Assembly: GCF_027921745.1 (NCBI RefSeq)
Contig: NC_079240.1
Coordinates: 489,001 to 553,000 of the forward strand
Source: Schizosaccharomyces osmophilus
Taxonomy: Eukaryota > Ascomycota > Schizosaccharomycetes > Schizosaccharomycetales > Schizosaccharomycetaceae
Length of the DNA stretch: 64,000 nucleotides
Reading direction: 5' to 3'
Shown: positions 34,496 to 49,076 of the stretch, one piece after another
Position numbering within the stretch: the first letter of the stretch is position 1
Layout of the letters: every line of letters begins with the position of its first letter
The notes under the pieces: generated by a model
What the model saw: only the letters and a program-made list of their open reading frames with translations
Databases searched by the model: none
What the model was told of the DNA's origin: nothing
Program-made: the position numbers and the translations under genes

Positions 34496-37314
34496 ATGCC
34501 GTTTACTGAGAAGAAGAGAAAAACTCAAGATATTAACGTGAAACCATTGAGGAAATCGAGGATTTTTGCGCGTATGTACTTTATGTGCAGGAAGCAAGAT
34601 ATATGGCTAACAAATATTTAGCTTTTCGATCCATTGGCTATGTTTCAAACCACATACCTTTTGACATTGAAGTTCGTGGTACTCACTTTCTAGTTTCAAC
34701 ATGCGTTGGAAATTCTTTTCAAACTTACGATTGTGAACGACTCAATCTTTTGTTTGTCGGTAAACAGCTGGAACGAGAGATTTCTTGTCTAAAATCATAC
34801 AAGGATTTTATGCTGGCTGGGTCTGGCTCTAAGCTTTTTGCTTATAAGCGAGGCAAAATTGTCTGGGAAATAGATTTGGAATCGTCAGCTGGTGAGATTG
34901 TGCAATTGGATGCTTTTGGTGAATGGATCATTGCGACTAGCAGTACACGCCATGTTCATGTTTGGAAACATGTTTCCAAATACGAACTGCCAGAGTTACA
35001 TACGGTTTTTCAACCTACGGCCAATGCGGACGTAACTGCAATGATTCATCCTAGCACGTACTTGAATAAAGTTCTATTTGGATTTTCTGATGGCTCCTTC
35101 CAATTATGGAATATGAAAACGACAAAGTGTGTTTACAAATTCAATGATTTGGCTGGCAATGCCATTACCTCTCTTGCTCAGGCTCCTGTAGTTGACGTCC
35201 TTGCCATCGGTACTGCAAGTGGTCAAATTTTGCTGTATAATATAAGAAATGCCACCATTATAATGGAATTTCGTCAAAGTGGCCGTGTCCTCTCCTCTTC
35301 CTTCCGAACGGACGGTGTACCGGTTTTGGCGACATCGAATCATCAGGGAGACATTTCCTTCTTCGATTTATCAAAACGTCGTGTCCAAAATGTTGTCTAT
35401 GGAGCTCATCATGGTTCTATTCCCAAACTTCAATTCTTAAATGGTCAGCCTTTGTTGGTTACTGCCGGTCCTGACAACTCTCTCAAGGAATGGATCTTTG
35501 ACTCCATGGATGGTGCTCCCAGAGTCTTGCGTCTCCGCAATGGCCATTATGAGCCTCCCTCTTACATCCAATTTTATGGCCAAAGCGTCCATTTCCTCCT
35601 TTCCGCTGCCACTGATAATACGCTACGTGCTATCAGCCTTTTCCAAGATAATCAAACCGTTGAGCTATCCCAGGGCTCCGTTACCTCGAAAGCGAAAAAA
35701 TTGAATGTTCGTCCGGATGAATTAAAGCTTCCCGAAATAATTTCCATGTCTTCTTCTAATACCCGCGAAAAATACTGGGATAACATCCTTACTGCTCATA
35801 AGAATCATAATGCTGCTCGTACCTGGAGCTGGAAAAACAAGACTTTAGGTCAGCATGTTCTACCAACGACGGATGGTACCCCTGTTCGCGCCGTTTGTGT
35901 TAGTTGCTGTGGTAATTTCGGTATGGTGGGTAGTTCCAAGGGCCTTGTAAACGTTTATAACATGCAAAGTGGTATTTTGAGAAAATCTTTTGGTCACGAA
36001 CAGCAGAGCGGCAAGCCTGTAACATCTATTATGGTTGACAACGTCAATCGAGTTTTGGTTGCATCCTCTTTGGATGGTAATTTGCGTTTCTGGGATTTCA
36101 ATAAAGGGTCTCTGATCAATACTATTGATATGGGCAGTTCTATCACGAATGCTATTTACCATCATGCGTCCGATCTCATAGCTGTTATCTGCGATGACTT
36201 TGGCATTCGCATCGTCGATGTTCAAACAAAAAAAATCGTTCGTGAATTATGGGGCCACTCGAATCGTTTGACTGACGTCGATTTCTCCAACGATGGACGC
36301 TGGTTAGTTACAGCATCTTTAGATGGAACTATTCGTACTTGGGACTTGCCAACAGGCCACTTGATTGATGCAATTACTACCGGTAGTGTATGTACTGGCT
36401 TGTCTTTTGGACCTACCGGTGATTATTTGGCAACGTCTCACGTTGATCAGATTGGAATCAGTTTATGGACCAATCTTTCAATGTTTAAGCATGTGTCTAC
36501 GAAATCGCTACGATTGGATGATATCACTGAGGTTTCTCTTCCATCAATTTCCGGCGAGAAGGGAACGTCGCTGGTACAAGCTGCCTTGAATGCTGAAGAA
36601 GATGAGGAAGAGGATGATGATATTTTATACACCACAGCTGATCAAATTGACGGTCAGTTACAGACTCTCAGTAAACTTCCTCGAACACAATGGCAGACTC
36701 TTGTGAGCATGGAGTTGATTAAAGCTCGTAATGCTCCTAAAGAGGCACCTAAGGCACCTGAGAAGGCGCCGTTCTTTTTGCCGTCTCTGAAAGAACAATC
36801 AGAGGGGCTTGTTTCAAAGCTTGATGAAACAAATAATGACGAGCGAAACCGACCAAAATTGGCTTCCTCAATGCAAACCGTTACAACCAGATTTTCCGAA
36901 CTCTTGCATGCTGCAGATGGTAAGTTTAAGAATTTGTGTGAGAGTTAATGGTAGATGTATTAACAAATTTTAGATGATGTATTCTTTGAATATTTAAAGA
37001 CTCTGCCACCAGCTAAGACCGATTTAGAAATCCGCTCTCTGGAGGCATACCCACCTTACGAAGAATTCATTTTATTTATCAATAGCATGACTTCCCGGTT
37101 AGCAAGCCGTCGGGACTTTGAGCTGGTACAGGCTTATATGGCAGTTTTCATTAAAGCACATGAAGATGTTTTGTTGTCTTCAGATGCTTTGGAAGAAAAA
37201 GAAAACGTTTTGAATGCATTGAAAACTTGGGATGCTGTGCAAAAGGAAGAAAACAATCGATTGCTAGATTTGGTTCATTATTGCTCTGGTGTCTTGAGTT
37301 TTATGCGGACTTAG
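34496..37314 (+). CDS. utp21: U3 snoRNP (SSU processome) WD-repeat protein Utp21
   Basis: Nucleolar component of the UtpB subcomplex needed for 18S rRNA maturation. Three exons: 34496..34571, 34622..36919 and 36974..37314, giving 904 residues, almost the length recalled for S. pombe. Exon 1 (MPFTEKKRKTQD...) joins as GCG C|CT TTT to read IFAPFRSIGYVSNHIPF, the conserved Utp21 opening. Two WD40 propellers occupy about residues 40-640, with repeats such as LIDAITTGSVCTGLSFGPTGDYLAT. The C-terminal Utp21 domain continues in exon 3 (DVFFEYLKTLPPAKTDLEIRSL). Introns have GTATGT/GTAAGT donors and CTAAC/TTAAC branch sites. Confidence 0.95.
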
Positions 37315-37588
37315 AATACTATGAATTGAGTATAAGGGAAAAAGGGATTTTCAAAAAAAAAAGAATAGTTGTGTGTATGCACTAATTGTTTCATAAGCTT
37401 ATTATTTTTGGGGTTAAATAGAATACAGGTTTCTTACTACATTTAAACATGAAGTATATAGAAAACTTTAGAATGCTATTTTAGTATATATTTGGTGAAC
37501 CGACATAGTACATAGCGGTATCGAATTCGCGTAGTTTGTACAATTTTGAACAATACAAATGTTATAATAATTGCTTATAGCAATAACT

Positions 37589-37660
37589 GCTCCCGTGGCC
37601 TAATGGCTAGGGCATTTGACTTCTAATCAAGGGACTGCGGGTTCGAGTCCCGCCGGGAGC
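37589..37660 (+). tRNA. tRNA-Arg (anticodon TCT)
   Basis: A 72-nt cloverleaf without intron. The acceptor stem pairs GCTCCCG with CGGGAGC. The D arm reads GGCCTAATGGCTAGGGC and the anticodon loop CTTCTAA (TCT, reading AGA). The T arm is CGGGTTCGAGTCCCG, so the B box GGTTCGAGTCC is canonical. Six T follow immediately. Confidence 0.96.
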
Positions 37661-37666
37661 TTTTTT
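37661..37666 (+). terminator. RNA polymerase III terminator of tRNA-Arg
   Basis: Six T directly after the acceptor stem, the usual RNA polymerase III stop signal. Confidence 0.85.
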
Positions 37667-38101
37667 AGTTTAGATCTTTTTTGGACGGGATTTAAAGAAA
37701 CCCAAAAACAAGAAATTTTTATTTTTCGTGAAGAGCAAATTAAAGAACTCACCGGAAGGTTGCTTGAACGATCAATAAACTTACTTCTTAAACTCTGACC
37801 GTAACTGAGAAAAGAGACAATTTGTACGAATACAGAATGCGCCGAATCAATTAAAACCTTATACATTTCCTAATTTTTATAAAAATTTCAACTGAACTGC
37901 TCTAAACCCGAAAATACTATACAATATCTGATTTCTTTTTTTGAAATAAGGGCGATCCCAAAAAAGTAAACATTAGTTTTGCGTCCTCTATAAAAAGGAT
38001 TGCGCAGAAACGGTGATCAAGCGAAATCAACAACTCAGAACGGTGAACGCAAACTATAAACATAAAAGAATGTCCAAGTATTGCAAACATTAAAACCAAT
38101 T

Positions 38102-39022
38102 TTAATGTTTCATAGAGCTGTAATCTCTAAGAATATTAAGATGGGTATTTGTAACCTTTCCACGTCTGGTTTTAGGTTTCTTTTGTTTTTGAGCAGTAGA
38201 TGCTGCTGGTTTTTTGATGGTTGAGGGATCTACGCTTGTCGGCTTCAAGCCATACTTTCCAAGTTCAGATGCCAAATCCAAGGTGGGAGGAATGGGGATT
38301 TCATGCCAGACAGTTTGGAATTCCTTGTCGATAACGCAATTGCTACTTTTGTCGTTTCTCCATACCATTCTGGGAATTCCATCTTTCCGAGTTCTCAGCA
38401 GTAGAACTTCCCCTTGTTTTTCAAGTTCTTCTAATTCAGCTACAACATTTGGCCAGCCGTCCCTAAGCTCCTTGATACTCATTCCTGTATGTGTCTTTTG
38501 AGAATCCAAATAAGCCAAGAGCCCAGGAGCAGAGCGAATATTATGTAAAGGTTTAAAGGCAAAAGTTTCTGTTCGTTCATCATAATAAATACGTTCATTT
38601 TTTTTCAAGAGCTTTAATAACATAGGTGTCAATGGCGTCGAAAGATATGAAGCAATCTCTTCTGCGGTTTTAGGGTCATTTCTCTCCTTCAAATATTCGA
38701 CGGCATAATGAAGTTGAGATAAGTAATGGGTTCCGACTCCTGAATCGGCTGGTTGAGAGTACACTGATTGACCTAGTTAATAAGAATTCAAATGCAATGA
38801 ACATGTTTATCGTCCAACATTAAACATACCCAAGTTCGCCTTGGAACGACGTTTCTTCAGCGTCAATCCTGGGCTTGATACGGCTGAAGTAGGTTCATTT
38901 GGAGTATTAGAGCGGACACTGGCTGTCGGTGATGTTGATGTATGGACTTGTGGTTTGGCATAGACAGGCTGGTTGGCGACTTTTTTTTTAAAGGATGATA
39001 ATTGTTCACTTAAAGAACTCAT
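38102..39022 (-). CDS. tfa2: Transcription factor TFIIE beta subunit
   Basis: General RNA polymerase II initiation factor; with TFIIE alpha it recruits and regulates TFIIH. Exons 39022..38830 and 38772..38102 join as AAC TTG G|GT CAA, giving 287 residues, the usual fungal length. The N-terminus is a Ser/Pro-rich linker (MSSLSEQLSSFKKKVANQP). The first winged helix begins LSQLHYAVEYLKERNDPKTAEEIASYL; the second includes GMSIKELRDGWPNVVAELEELEKQGEV. The end is basic (KQKKPKTRRGKV). The intron is 57 nt with GTATGT and TTAACTAG. Confidence 0.95.
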
Positions 39023-39254
39023 AACAGCCTACTAACAAATAGAAAGGTTGATCTCAAACGTTTCGAGTCCACCAAATTTCGTGATAAACCACCACCAAAG
39101 AATAGTCTACTAATAATTTCGTTTAAACACAAAAATGAAGGAAATATTCCTCGAGATTTGATTCAGTCTATTTTTCGTTCTCCAAAGGTGGTGCAAGTTT
39201 AGAGATATGGCGAATGGCAAGTTTCATTGAACCATTCCACCATTAATATGCAAA

Positions 39255-41031
39255 ATGCTTCGTTTACCATTTCTCAGACGCTTAAAATGGTAAGCATATT
39301 TTAGAAAATCAATACTGATGTTTTAGGAACGAATATGTATCTCTCTTTCTGGGGTTTTTATTTGTTATGTTTGAGAAATTGCTTTCGGGTGTTGTGTTTG
39401 CAATTCACTTCACACTTGGGTCTGTATGGAAGAAATTTTATAGAGAATGGACAAAACGATATCCGGAAAAGCCTGCGACCCCGTTTGTTGAACGAGCTCG
39501 GGCCATTCACGATGCAGATGATATTCGTCAGATGTGCAGTATTTCTGGATACAACGTTGAGGAACACCTTGTAAGGACTCAAGATGATTACATTCTTTGT
39601 ATTCATAGAATATCAAAGGACAGTCCTGGAAAAATAGGCATGTCAATTCCTAAAAGGCTACCCGTCGTATACTGCCATCATGGACTATTGATGAATTCCG
39701 AAGTGTGGGCTTGTAACATTGATCCGGACAACTGTTTAATATATCAACTTGTTAATGAAGGATATGACGTTTGGGTATGTTTCTCTGCTGTGCTTTTGAC
39801 GGTTGGACTTGAAGGCTCAGTTGTGTTTTATACCATCCGTATTGTTCTGACAGATTCTTTTATAGCTTGGGAATAACAGGGGAAATAAGTACAGTCGGCA
39901 GCATCTCCGGTTTGACTCTACAGATCTCGACTTTTGGAATTTTAGCATTGATGACTTTGCTCACTACGACATTCCCGACACTATTGATTACATTTTGAAT
40001 ACTTCTGAGCAAAAGCAGCTAACTTATATTGGATTTTCTCAAGGAAGCGCACAAGCATTTGCCGCACTAAGTGTTCAGCCTCTGTTAAATGAAAAAGTGA
40101 ATTGTTTCATAGCGTTGGCACCCGCAATGAGTCCCAATGGATTGCACAATCAGATTGTTGATGCCTTTGTAAAGGCACGACCCTCTATTTTATTTTTCCT
40201 CTTTGGTCGGAAGTCCATCCTACCGTCGGCTGGCTTTTGGCAAAGCATACTACGTGAGTAAAAATAAAAAAAAGGCAAAATTTTTGAGGAAGATTATGAT
40301 TTCTAACACTTTACAGCAAGCGCACTTTTTAATCGTGTATTGTCTTTCTGTCTTCTACAGTTGTTTAACTGGAGCTGTGCTGCTATATCACCGTTGCAGC
40401 GACATGCGTCATTTGCTCATTTGTATTCGTATACAAGCGTAAAGTGCCTTGTCCATTGGTTTCAAATCATGCGCTGTGCAGAGTTTCGAATGTACGACAA
40501 TGATCAGATTGCCCATGACTACTTTTCCAAGCATTATAGAGCTGCCCGATTTCCGACGAAGAATATCCGTACTCCCATTCTGTTGTTTTGGGGCGATTCA
40601 GATTCCTTGGTAGATATCCAATCCATGCTGAACTCTCTACCTCCAATGGCTGAGCAGATTAGGGTAAGATTGCTGACATTCGAGATTGCTGACATTCTCA
40701 ATAGATCCTGGGGTATGAGCATTTGGATATGATATGGGCAGATACGACTCATATGTATGTAAATCCTCTAGTATTGGAGCGGCTTGGTGTGATTTATGCT
40801 GGCTCGCGCTCAAAAGAAAGTGCTAAAGAAAAGGCTACCGAATTTCAGAGCCTACGAACTCAAAAGCAGTACGAAGGAGACGAGGATTATGAAGAAGAGA
40901 AGGCCGAGGAAGACAAAAAGGTGGATACACGCTCAAAACGTGGTAAGAAAAGGCAGAAAAAATGGGGATGGAATTTGAATGAAGAGGATTCGAAAAAGAC
41001 ATACCAATCAAACGTAGACCCTACTATTTGA
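39255..41031 (+). CDS. Triglyceride lipase / sterol esterase (acid-lipase fold)
   Basis: Membrane-anchored alpha/beta hydrolase related to yeast Yeh/Tgl steryl esterases. Five exons: 39255..39289, 39327..39774, 39866..40253, 40317..40663, 40705..41031, giving 514 residues. Exon 1 joins as AAA TG|G AAC to read LRRLKWNEYVSLFLGFLFVM, a basic then hydrophobic membrane anchor. The lipase core shows HHGLLMNSEVW (oxyanion region), the nucleophile elbow GFSQGS near residue 216, GDSDSLVD (acid) and YEHLDMIW (catalytic His, at the start of exon 5). The tail is highly charged (DYEEEKAEEDKK, KRGKKRQKK). Corresponds to SPCC1672.09 in S. pombe from memory. Confidence 0.92.
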
Positions 41032-41740
41032 CGAATTTCCCGGTTCCTTACTTAGTGTATTAATGGAAAACTCGTCATCGTCATGCCGAAGCATATATTA
41101 TGCTTGTTAATATTTAATAATTGCTTTATCTGCTTATGTTTATGTTTATGTATACTTTAATTCTTACAAAAATGGTAATAAACAGAGTTTTATTTTCCTA
41201 TATAAACCTGATCATTGCAAACTGTAAGTTCTCGTACACAACCCTTTTGCCGTAGAAAATCGAAAGGAAAGACTCTAGTAGAGTCTCTTGATTTTCAAAC
41301 TAGACAATGAGTTGGAATCACTTTCAAGAACGCAATCGTCATTGGGCAGTTTCTATTGTGATTATTGCGAATTACTAGTTGTTTGAGTCGCTTTACACTG
41401 GTTGATGCATAAGAAGGAAACAAGAAACAAAAGCCAAATACTCTCGTATTCCCAAAGAATCCTTGAAGAAATTAAATTCTTTCCATATAACTGTTCCACT
41501 TCAATTTAGAAAGGAAACAAAAAAAAAAAAAAATAAAGACAGCAGATTCGAATTTTTATTTTGTTTATTTATTTTATCTTTATTTACATATTTACTTTTC
41601 CTCGGTAAACTTTAAGGCTCGCAAAATTAAGCTAAAACACATTGACCAACCTTTGTTTACATTTGTTTTCGTTGACGAAAATTTTCTTTCGCCGTCACAA
41701 TTTTGCTGTTAATGTAACTTCTCACGACCTCCGCAACCAA

Positions 41741-41772
41741 ACCCTACCCCGAATAACTAGAAAACAGTCACA
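41741..41772 (+). promoter_or_regulatory. HomolE-like / HomolD promoter pair without an obvious ribosomal gene
   Basis: ACCCTACCCC (one mismatch to HomolE) at 41741-41750 is followed 14 bp later by an exact HomolD, CAGTCACA, at 41765-41772. The order is that of ribosomal-protein promoters transcribed rightwards. The nearest start codon on that side is mis16, about 600 bp away, so the pair drives either a long mis16 leader or an unannotated RNA. Confidence 0.65.
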
Positions 41773-41942
41773 AGACTTTTCTATATAAGGGAAGAAGAAA
41801 CTTCCTAATTCACCATCATCAGTAGGATTTAACTTACTTTGTTATATAAGTAAAGTAAATTCAACCTGAATCCACAGTATGATGATTGGAGTCTTCGGAC
41901 GAAGAAAATACATCCGTTCCGTTTTCAGTGATTATTGAGTAG

Positions 41943-41998
41943 CTATCCCGGTCGTTGATTGTTTTTCATCCTTCAAGGGTGGGATAGTTTCTCGTACA
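41943..41998 (+). ncRNA. Possible H/ACA-type 3' hairpin (tentative)
   Basis: CTATCCC (41943-41949) pairs perfectly with GGGATAG (41981-41987), and ACA follows at 41996-41998, the spacing seen at H/ACA snoRNA 3' ends. An upstream TCTTC/GAAGA hairpin lies near 41900, followed by an ANANNA match. It sits about 170-230 bp downstream of the HomolD box. The H-box position is not convincing, so this is a suggestion only. Confidence 0.25.
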
Positions 41999-42370
41999 TT
42001 TTTAGGTATAGAATTTTGTATTAGTTTGTGAGTCACGAATCACGAATAGTTGGGTTTGTCCGTAAATCGAATGAAAATTGAAAATTTATCAAAATACGAG
42101 TCGTCTGTAAAGTTTCCTGAGTCAGTTGACGAAGGGGATTGTAAAGAATATATTACCTCGAGAGGGACTTGTAAATCGAGTGTCGAGTTGTTTTCAATTG
42201 TAAAATAACTGGAGAAGTGTGGTTTATTCTTCTGTAGGTTAAGGTGAAGTCTCAGCTCGAAGTGATCAGTTTTTATAGTTGTTGAAAGGAATATACGAAT
42301 TTGAACAAGTGTAGAAAGGGTACAACCATTCATTGTGATTGTATTGAGATATTTCATTTTACCAAAAACC

Positions 42371-43972
<1,602 letters not shown>

Positions 43973-44204
43973 TAACGAAAAAAGTGATCTACTATAACCG
44001 GCTGTATACATTTTAATTTTACCATACTTTTGAAATAGACTATGAACTTAGCAATACATGATTCCTCCTTTATTGACTATCTATGTCACTCAGTAGTATT
44101 TTTTTTTAAATTTATAAACAAAAAAGAGTGTTAACTGTCATTTATCAAAACGTATGAAAAACCAAAAAACCGAAACAAAAAACTCAATAAACCAACAATG
44201 TCAC

Positions 44205-47200
44205 CTATACTTGCTCATTATGCAATTTGGCAGAAAGGCGTTTGTAAAGCTTTTTTGACACTTTTCTTTTGTTCTGCATTCGTCGGTAAAGCCTTGAAAT
44301 AGTATTTATCAAACCTCTAAAAATATACTGCTGGCCACTAGCAGCACAAACATAATAAATTATCGCACATAGTATAATAAGATTCTGAAAACCGTCCGAC
44401 ATAGGCGTCAGATAAAAAAGTTTCATAAAATAATTGTTTTCATCATGCAGCTTGGTTAAGTATACCGCAATTCCCAATAAGCCACAAATTGAGACAGTAA
44501 AAGACACATTCCTCCACATTCTTTGTCTATATGGAGGCCCAACAGTCAATACAAGCCCTATCAATATATACTGGAAACAAGAAAATATAAACAAACTCGT
44601 TACATCGCTATTAGCAATGCTTGATTTTTCAGATCCAGCGGCAGGAGGCGGTATGTACCAAGGCTGTTGGCGAACAAGTCTAAGAATTATATACTGAAAT
44701 GTGCAGATGAAAAAGATTTGCCCAATTAAGGGTGACAAAATCCGCTTTGAAACCAAATTCGCTGTAGGACGTTTCCGAGCGAGTCTATGATAAGGCTTAG
44801 ATCGTCCCATAAATAAGGCAATTGGTAAAATTATCGCCAAGTCAATGAATAAGAATTGAAAGTCACCTAAATTAGAATTTGTTGTATACAACATACTGAC
44901 AGTAAAAAATTGGATAGCAGAATATAAAGCCATATATTGGAAACAGCCAAAACTTGTCACCAAAGCGGCACGACCATCTTTAATGACATCGAGTACACAA
45001 GAAATTTCAAACCATCGGCTGGTAAAAGGAGCAGCCACAGAAGCTTCAGCTTCAGACAGTGAAATACCAACGTCAGCAGCCTTTAGGGCACCACAGTCAT
45101 TGGCACCATCACCGCAAAAACCAACACAGTAATCTACTTTTTGAAAGCATGAGACCAACTCATTCTTTTCAGAAGGAGACATTCTAGCATAAATTTGTGT
45201 TTTAAGTAATATGACGTTGAAAAGCTCTGCGGGAGCATAATCAACTAACCAGCGAAATACATCACCCGTTATAGCCATGTGATAAGACTTAAATCGTTTA
45301 AACTCACTTGATAATAAATTACGACTTGCTGAATCAACCACAGGATGAAGAGTTTGAGGATCCAAGTAAACATCGTTATCCTCAATTGACTGCCATATGA
45401 GTTTACGAGAGGCAGTATCTCCGATTAACTCTTCTTCCTCAAATCGCGGTACAAAGACCAAACCATCTTCTGGAAGCATACCACACCGTTTACCAACACA
45501 TATAGAGGTCAGTACATTATCGCCGGTACACATCACTGTTCTGATATTTGAATCTTCTAATTCATTGATAACCGGAACAGTGGTAGATTTCAGTTTGTTC
45601 TCAAAAACAATAAATCCGCAAAAGTCCAAATCAGATTCAACTTGTGTCCGTTTCATCCTTTGTGCTTTCGCCCATGTACAATTCTCCAAATGTTTGGATG
45701 CGCAAGCTATAACCCGAAAACCATTATGAGTATAGTAATCTAATACATCTTGGTAATTTCCAGGAAACGACTCAGGTTTGCATATAGAAGGCATAACTTC
45801 AGGGGCACCTTTTACATAAATGTCCATTTTTTTACATTGTCCATGTTTCACTATTACAGCCATACGGCGAAGCTGAGAAACAAATTCGAAAGTTCGGATT
45901 ATACCGAGTTCTAAATCGCTTTCGGAATAATTAATTGAGGGATCATTCCACGGAGGTGACACGGTAGGTGGTATTAGTTGCTGAGTTCTCATATAAGCGG
46001 CATCTTCAGATTGTTCAGAAGAAGCCAGCTTGTTTGTGAAATTATCTTCAGAATATGTCCAATCCGTAAACTCAAACATTTTCAAATCTAACGGATCTCC
46101 TAGTAGTTCGCCTTCCACACGACGAAGCATATGGCAAGTAGCCATCGTAAACAATAAATTAGAAGGGCTATCATTAGAAAGCAAATCTTTCGAACATAAT
46201 GTACTAGGATTAATTCGCAAATCAGTTAATTTAGAATCCTCAATAACGGAAACACCCATAATATCAAGTCCATCTTCTGTAAGGGTTCCAGTCTTATCAA
46301 AAGTAATGAGATCAAGCTTTCCGCTTACATTTACGCGCTGAGGACTAATGCAGAAAATTCCCTGCCTTCTTAACCTCGAGATTGCAAACGTGGTACCAAT
46401 GGTAAGAGTTGCAGGTAAGGCAGGAGGAACTACAATGGTGATAAGATCCAACGCACGAACAATTATAGTTCTAGCAGGAACACCTATGGTCAATAAATTG
46501 ATAGAGCTAAAGACAAATCCAACAAGAGCGATAATGAACATAGCAGTGATAAATCGAAAAGAATCGCGATAAAAGCCGAAGTTCGTTGGTTTTGGGAAAA
46601 TCATGGATCGCACTAAAGCACCTTTCGTGGTGTTGAAACCAGTACGAACAACCATAGCGAGAGAAGCGCCTTCTTCTTTCTCATTTACAAATGGTTTGCG
46701 CACTTGAATTATTTTTGTTCCTCCAAAAAGGAAGTGTTTTGAGAGTGAAGGAGGTATAATTCTAGAAAATGCGAAAAGATCTTTCATTCCTTGATCGGTA
46801 GCAGGAATTTTTGAAACGGGTATGGATTCACCAGTTAGCATACTTTCATTAACGATGCAGTCACCTGAAAGCAAAAGTGCATCAGCTGGAAACACCGTTA
46901 GTTCTGGATCCGAGATTTCAAAGACGTCGCCAACAACCAAGTCAGTTGATGGAATGCTAGCCCAAAAGCCATCGCGATAGACACGGACGGGACAAGTAAA
47001 CCTAGACATTTCTCGCATACGCTTCAAAGTCGTTCGAGTTTCGATTAAGCTTCCAATGATAGATACTACTGAAATAGTGAAAATGCAAATAGCATAGTAA
47101 TAATAAGCATCTAAAGACCAAAGGATGATGGAGAAAACTTGAAAAATATAGAATGGATGCAAAACCTCATCCAGCAAAAGCTGAATAACACCTTTAGTTT

Positions 47201-48158
47201 CTAAATCAATAATATTTTGACCGAATATTTTCGTGCGATCATTGATAGCATCACGTTCCAAACCTTCTTTAACAACGTTCGTATCACGGATCCACCGGGG
47301 ATCCTTCCAATCCTGTTGAATAAGGAATCTTTCTAATATAGGATGGAAAATAAACTTCATGTAGCGATAGTTTACATAACGAAAGTTTTCAACAAAAGGA
47401 TCATTATCGGTACCTTCCGGCGTAGCTACACGAATAGAGGCACCAAAAATAGATGAAAGAGAATTTTCATAAGGCTGAACCTGAATGTCATATTTCGAAA
47501 TCTCACTCCACTGAGTTTCGATAGTTAGCCATTCAGCAGTAGCAAGGGGTTCACGTTTACCAATAAACCGAATGTAATGCCTAGGAAGCCATCTCATTAC
47601 TAAATAAACAAGACCAAAGGTTAAGATACATAACATATTGTATATCCTAGCATGGAATTTGTTGGTCCTGTAACCAGCAATTCCAACCTCGAGGTCTTCT
47701 TCTATCAAATACATAATTTGGCAACAGCCATCTTCACTTAGTCCAGCGGCTTCTCCGGGAGATTCTCGTCGCAAGATTGGGTGAAAGTTAAGTTCTTCCA
47801 GCATCATCTCTGTGATCTCTTCTTCATCACTGTAAACTGCAGAACCATTATCACGATAGATATTGGGGTAATCTACGCTGCTAGCTGCTGCGATAGAATC
47901 TGTGTCATTATATCGACTCAAGTTGTATTCAGACTGCAAATAGTCCATGCTAAATTGACTTACACTAGCATCGGACGAACGTCGCTGTGTTTTGTGATGG
48001 AAACTAGAAATACTAGATGGGACACTTGTTCCTACACCAGGACCATCAAAAATACTGTCATGACTCATTAAAGAGCTCGCCAGGTATGTGTTCAGTGATT
48101 TTTTAGAACCCATTGAGGTAATTGAGTTCTTTCCCCGAATAGATCTAGGAGAAGTCAT
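44205..48158 (-). CDS. ypk9: P5B-type cation-transporting ATPase (Ypk9/ATP13A2 family)
   Basis: Vacuolar P-type ATPase; the human relative ATP13A2 exports polyamines from lysosomes. Single exon of 1317 residues. A soluble N-terminus with an embedded hydrophobic hairpin near residues 185-210 precedes the core. The transmembrane-4 motif PPALP is characteristic of P5B. Other motifs: [10 protein letters not shown] (actuator), FDKTGTLTE (phosphorylated Asp), KGAPE, and [16 protein letters not shown] (hinge). Ten or so membrane spans fit the family. It is convergent with mis16 and starts at the first ATG. Confidence 0.95.
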   Translation of the reverse strand: MTSPRSIRGKNSITSMGSKKSLNTYLASSLMSHDSIFDGPGVGTSVPSSISSFHHKTQRRSSDASVSQFSMDYLQSEYNLSRYNDTDSIAAASSVDYPNIYRDNGSAVYSDEEEITEMMLEELNFHPILRRESPGEAAGLSEDGCCQIMYLIEEDLEVGIAGYRTNKFHARIYNMLCILTFGLVYLVMRWLPRHYIRFIGKREPLATAEWLTIETQWSEISKYDIQVQPYENSLSSIFGASIRVATPEGTDNDPFVENFRYVNYRYMKFIFHPILERFLIQQDWKDPRWIRDTNVVKEGLERDAINDRTKIFGQNIIDLETKGVIQLLLDEVLHPFYIFQVFSIILWSLDAYYYYAICIFTISVVSIIGSLIETRTTLKRMREMSRFTCPVRVYRDGFWASIPSTDLVVGDVFEISDPELTVFPADALLLSGDCIVNESMLTGESIPVSKIPATDQGMKDLFAFSRIIPPSLSKHFLFGGTKIIQVRKPFVNEKEEGASLAMVVRTGFNTTKGALVRSMIFPKPTNFGFYRDSFRFITAMFIIALVGFVFSSINLLTIGVPARTIIVRALDLITIVVPPALPATLTIGTTFAISRLRRQGIFCISPQRVNVSGKLDLITFDKTGTLTEDGLDIMGVSVIEDSKLTDLRINPSTLCSKDLLSNDSPSNLLFTMATCHMLRRVEGELLGDPLDLKMFEFTDWTYSEDNFTNKLASSEQSEDAAYMRTQQLIPPTVSPPWNDPSINYSESDLELGIIRTFEFVSQLRRMAVIVKHGQCKKMDIYVKGAPEVMPSICKPESFPGNYQDVLDYYTHNGFRVIACASKHLENCTWAKAQRMKRTQVESDLDFCGFIVFENKLKSTTVPVINELEDSNIRTVMCTGDNVLTSICVGKRCGMLPEDGLVFVPRFEEEELIGDTASRKLIWQSIEDNDVYLDPQTLHPVVDSASRNLLSSEFKRFKSYHMAITGDVFRWLVDYAPAELFNVILLKTQIYARMSPSEKNELVSCFQKVDYCVGFCGDGANDCGALKAADVGISLSEAEASVAAPFTSRWFEISCVLDVIKDGRAALVTSFGCFQYMALYSAIQFFTVSMLYTTNSNLGDFQFLFIDLAIILPIALFMGRSKPYHRLARKRPTANLVSKRILSPLIGQIFFICTFQYIILRLVRQQPWYIPPPAAGSEKSSIANSDVTSLFIFSCFQYILIGLVLTVGPPYRQRMWRNVSFTVSICGLLGIAVYLTKLHDENNYFMKLFYLTPMSDGFQNLIILCAIIYYVCAASGQQYIFRGLINTISRLYRRMQNKRKVSKKLYKRLSAKLHNEQV

Positions 48159-49076
48159 TTTCGGATACCTTTACGATCTCTTTTTACCCCAATTGCAATC
48201 AATCCTTTCGACCTTTAAAAATTCACAGATTGCTGAACGTGAGGAATTTAGAACAAGTTTATAAGAAAAGCATCGTTAGTGAGTAAACGTTTGTAATATA
48301 CGCGTTTGCATAATATTTATACTTTTATATAAGATTTTATTATATAAGTTGAGAAACCATACTAGAACTTGGGTTTTTACGTAATTTGCAGAAAAGAATT
48401 TACTTATCAATTTTAAAAACTCCAAGCTCATTTAGATATTGTTTAGAATTGAAAGCAATTCGTTTAGCTAGATTAGTATTACACTACGGGAGATATTACT
48501 AGTCTGTTACTTCAAAAAGCCAAAGAAATTGTGCTTCCCTAGCGTCACTCGGTTCTTTACGTTTCATAGCTGGTACAAAGTAAGTACTTATAATTGATGG
48601 AATCATCTATAAATTTTTTTAGAATCTCGCTACTATTTAAAAAGGGCTTCTCTTTTGCCCAAGTGCTTCAAGGAGTATATTAGAGGAGTAACACATCCTA
48701 AACAGTATTATATACACTCTTAAAGCCACAATACGCTACCAAGCGATTAATTTGAAGCATAATGGTTACGATTAGAAAATAATATCATCAGCGATAGAAT
48801 AGAAGTACTAGCAGCTTATGGCCCGATAACAAAACAATAAATTCTTTATAACGAAACCACTAGCAGAGGACATCGAGTTACCAGGGTTTTGAACATTCAT
48901 AAATAAACGGCCAGACGTATAAAAAGATTCCATTTGCTTTTTGATTTGAATCAATTCTGAATTTGTATAGCGATCATGTAGACGAGCATATAAAACGTTT
49001 CTATTTTTGGTATGCAAAAAGCTTTCCTAGTAGCCGTAAACTTCTATAAGGAAAAAATATCCCTACATAGTTTGCT
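48159..49076. other. Intergenic, P5B ATPase promoter and get4 3' end
   Basis: About 920 AT-rich bases between two minus-strand genes. One ACGCGT (MluI cell-cycle-box core) at 48300, about 140 bp upstream of the ATPase start, is unsupported by a second copy. A 69-codon frame at 48808-49017 has no signature. Confidence 0.55.

Larger units (their letters stand above)
37315..38101. other. Convergent region utp21 / tfa2 containing a tRNA
   Basis: About 790 bp at the 3' ends of utp21 and tfa2. It contains the tRNA-Arg gene at 37589-37660. Flanking sequence is AT-rich with no coding frame beyond shadows of the tRNA region. Confidence 0.6.
41032..42370. other. Intergenic upstream of mis16
   Basis: About 1.3 kb. 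It contains a HomolE-like plus HomolD pair (41741-41772), a stem-loop followed by ACA (41943-41998) and an A-rich run near 41520. A 120-codon frame at 42040-42402 on the minus strand overlaps the mis16 start and has no signature. Confidence 0.6.

Noticed and set aside
41880-41886. Box-C-like ATGATGA near the mis16 upstream hairpin
   Set aside because: No box D (CTGA) follows at a suitable distance.
48300-48305. MluI cell-cycle box upstream of the P5B ATPase
   Set aside because: A single copy of a 6-bp site is expected by chance and the gene is not a known G1/S target.
48808-49017. 69-codon frame downstream of get4
   Set aside because: The get4 stop at 49077 is well supported and this frame cannot be joined to it with family-like sequence.
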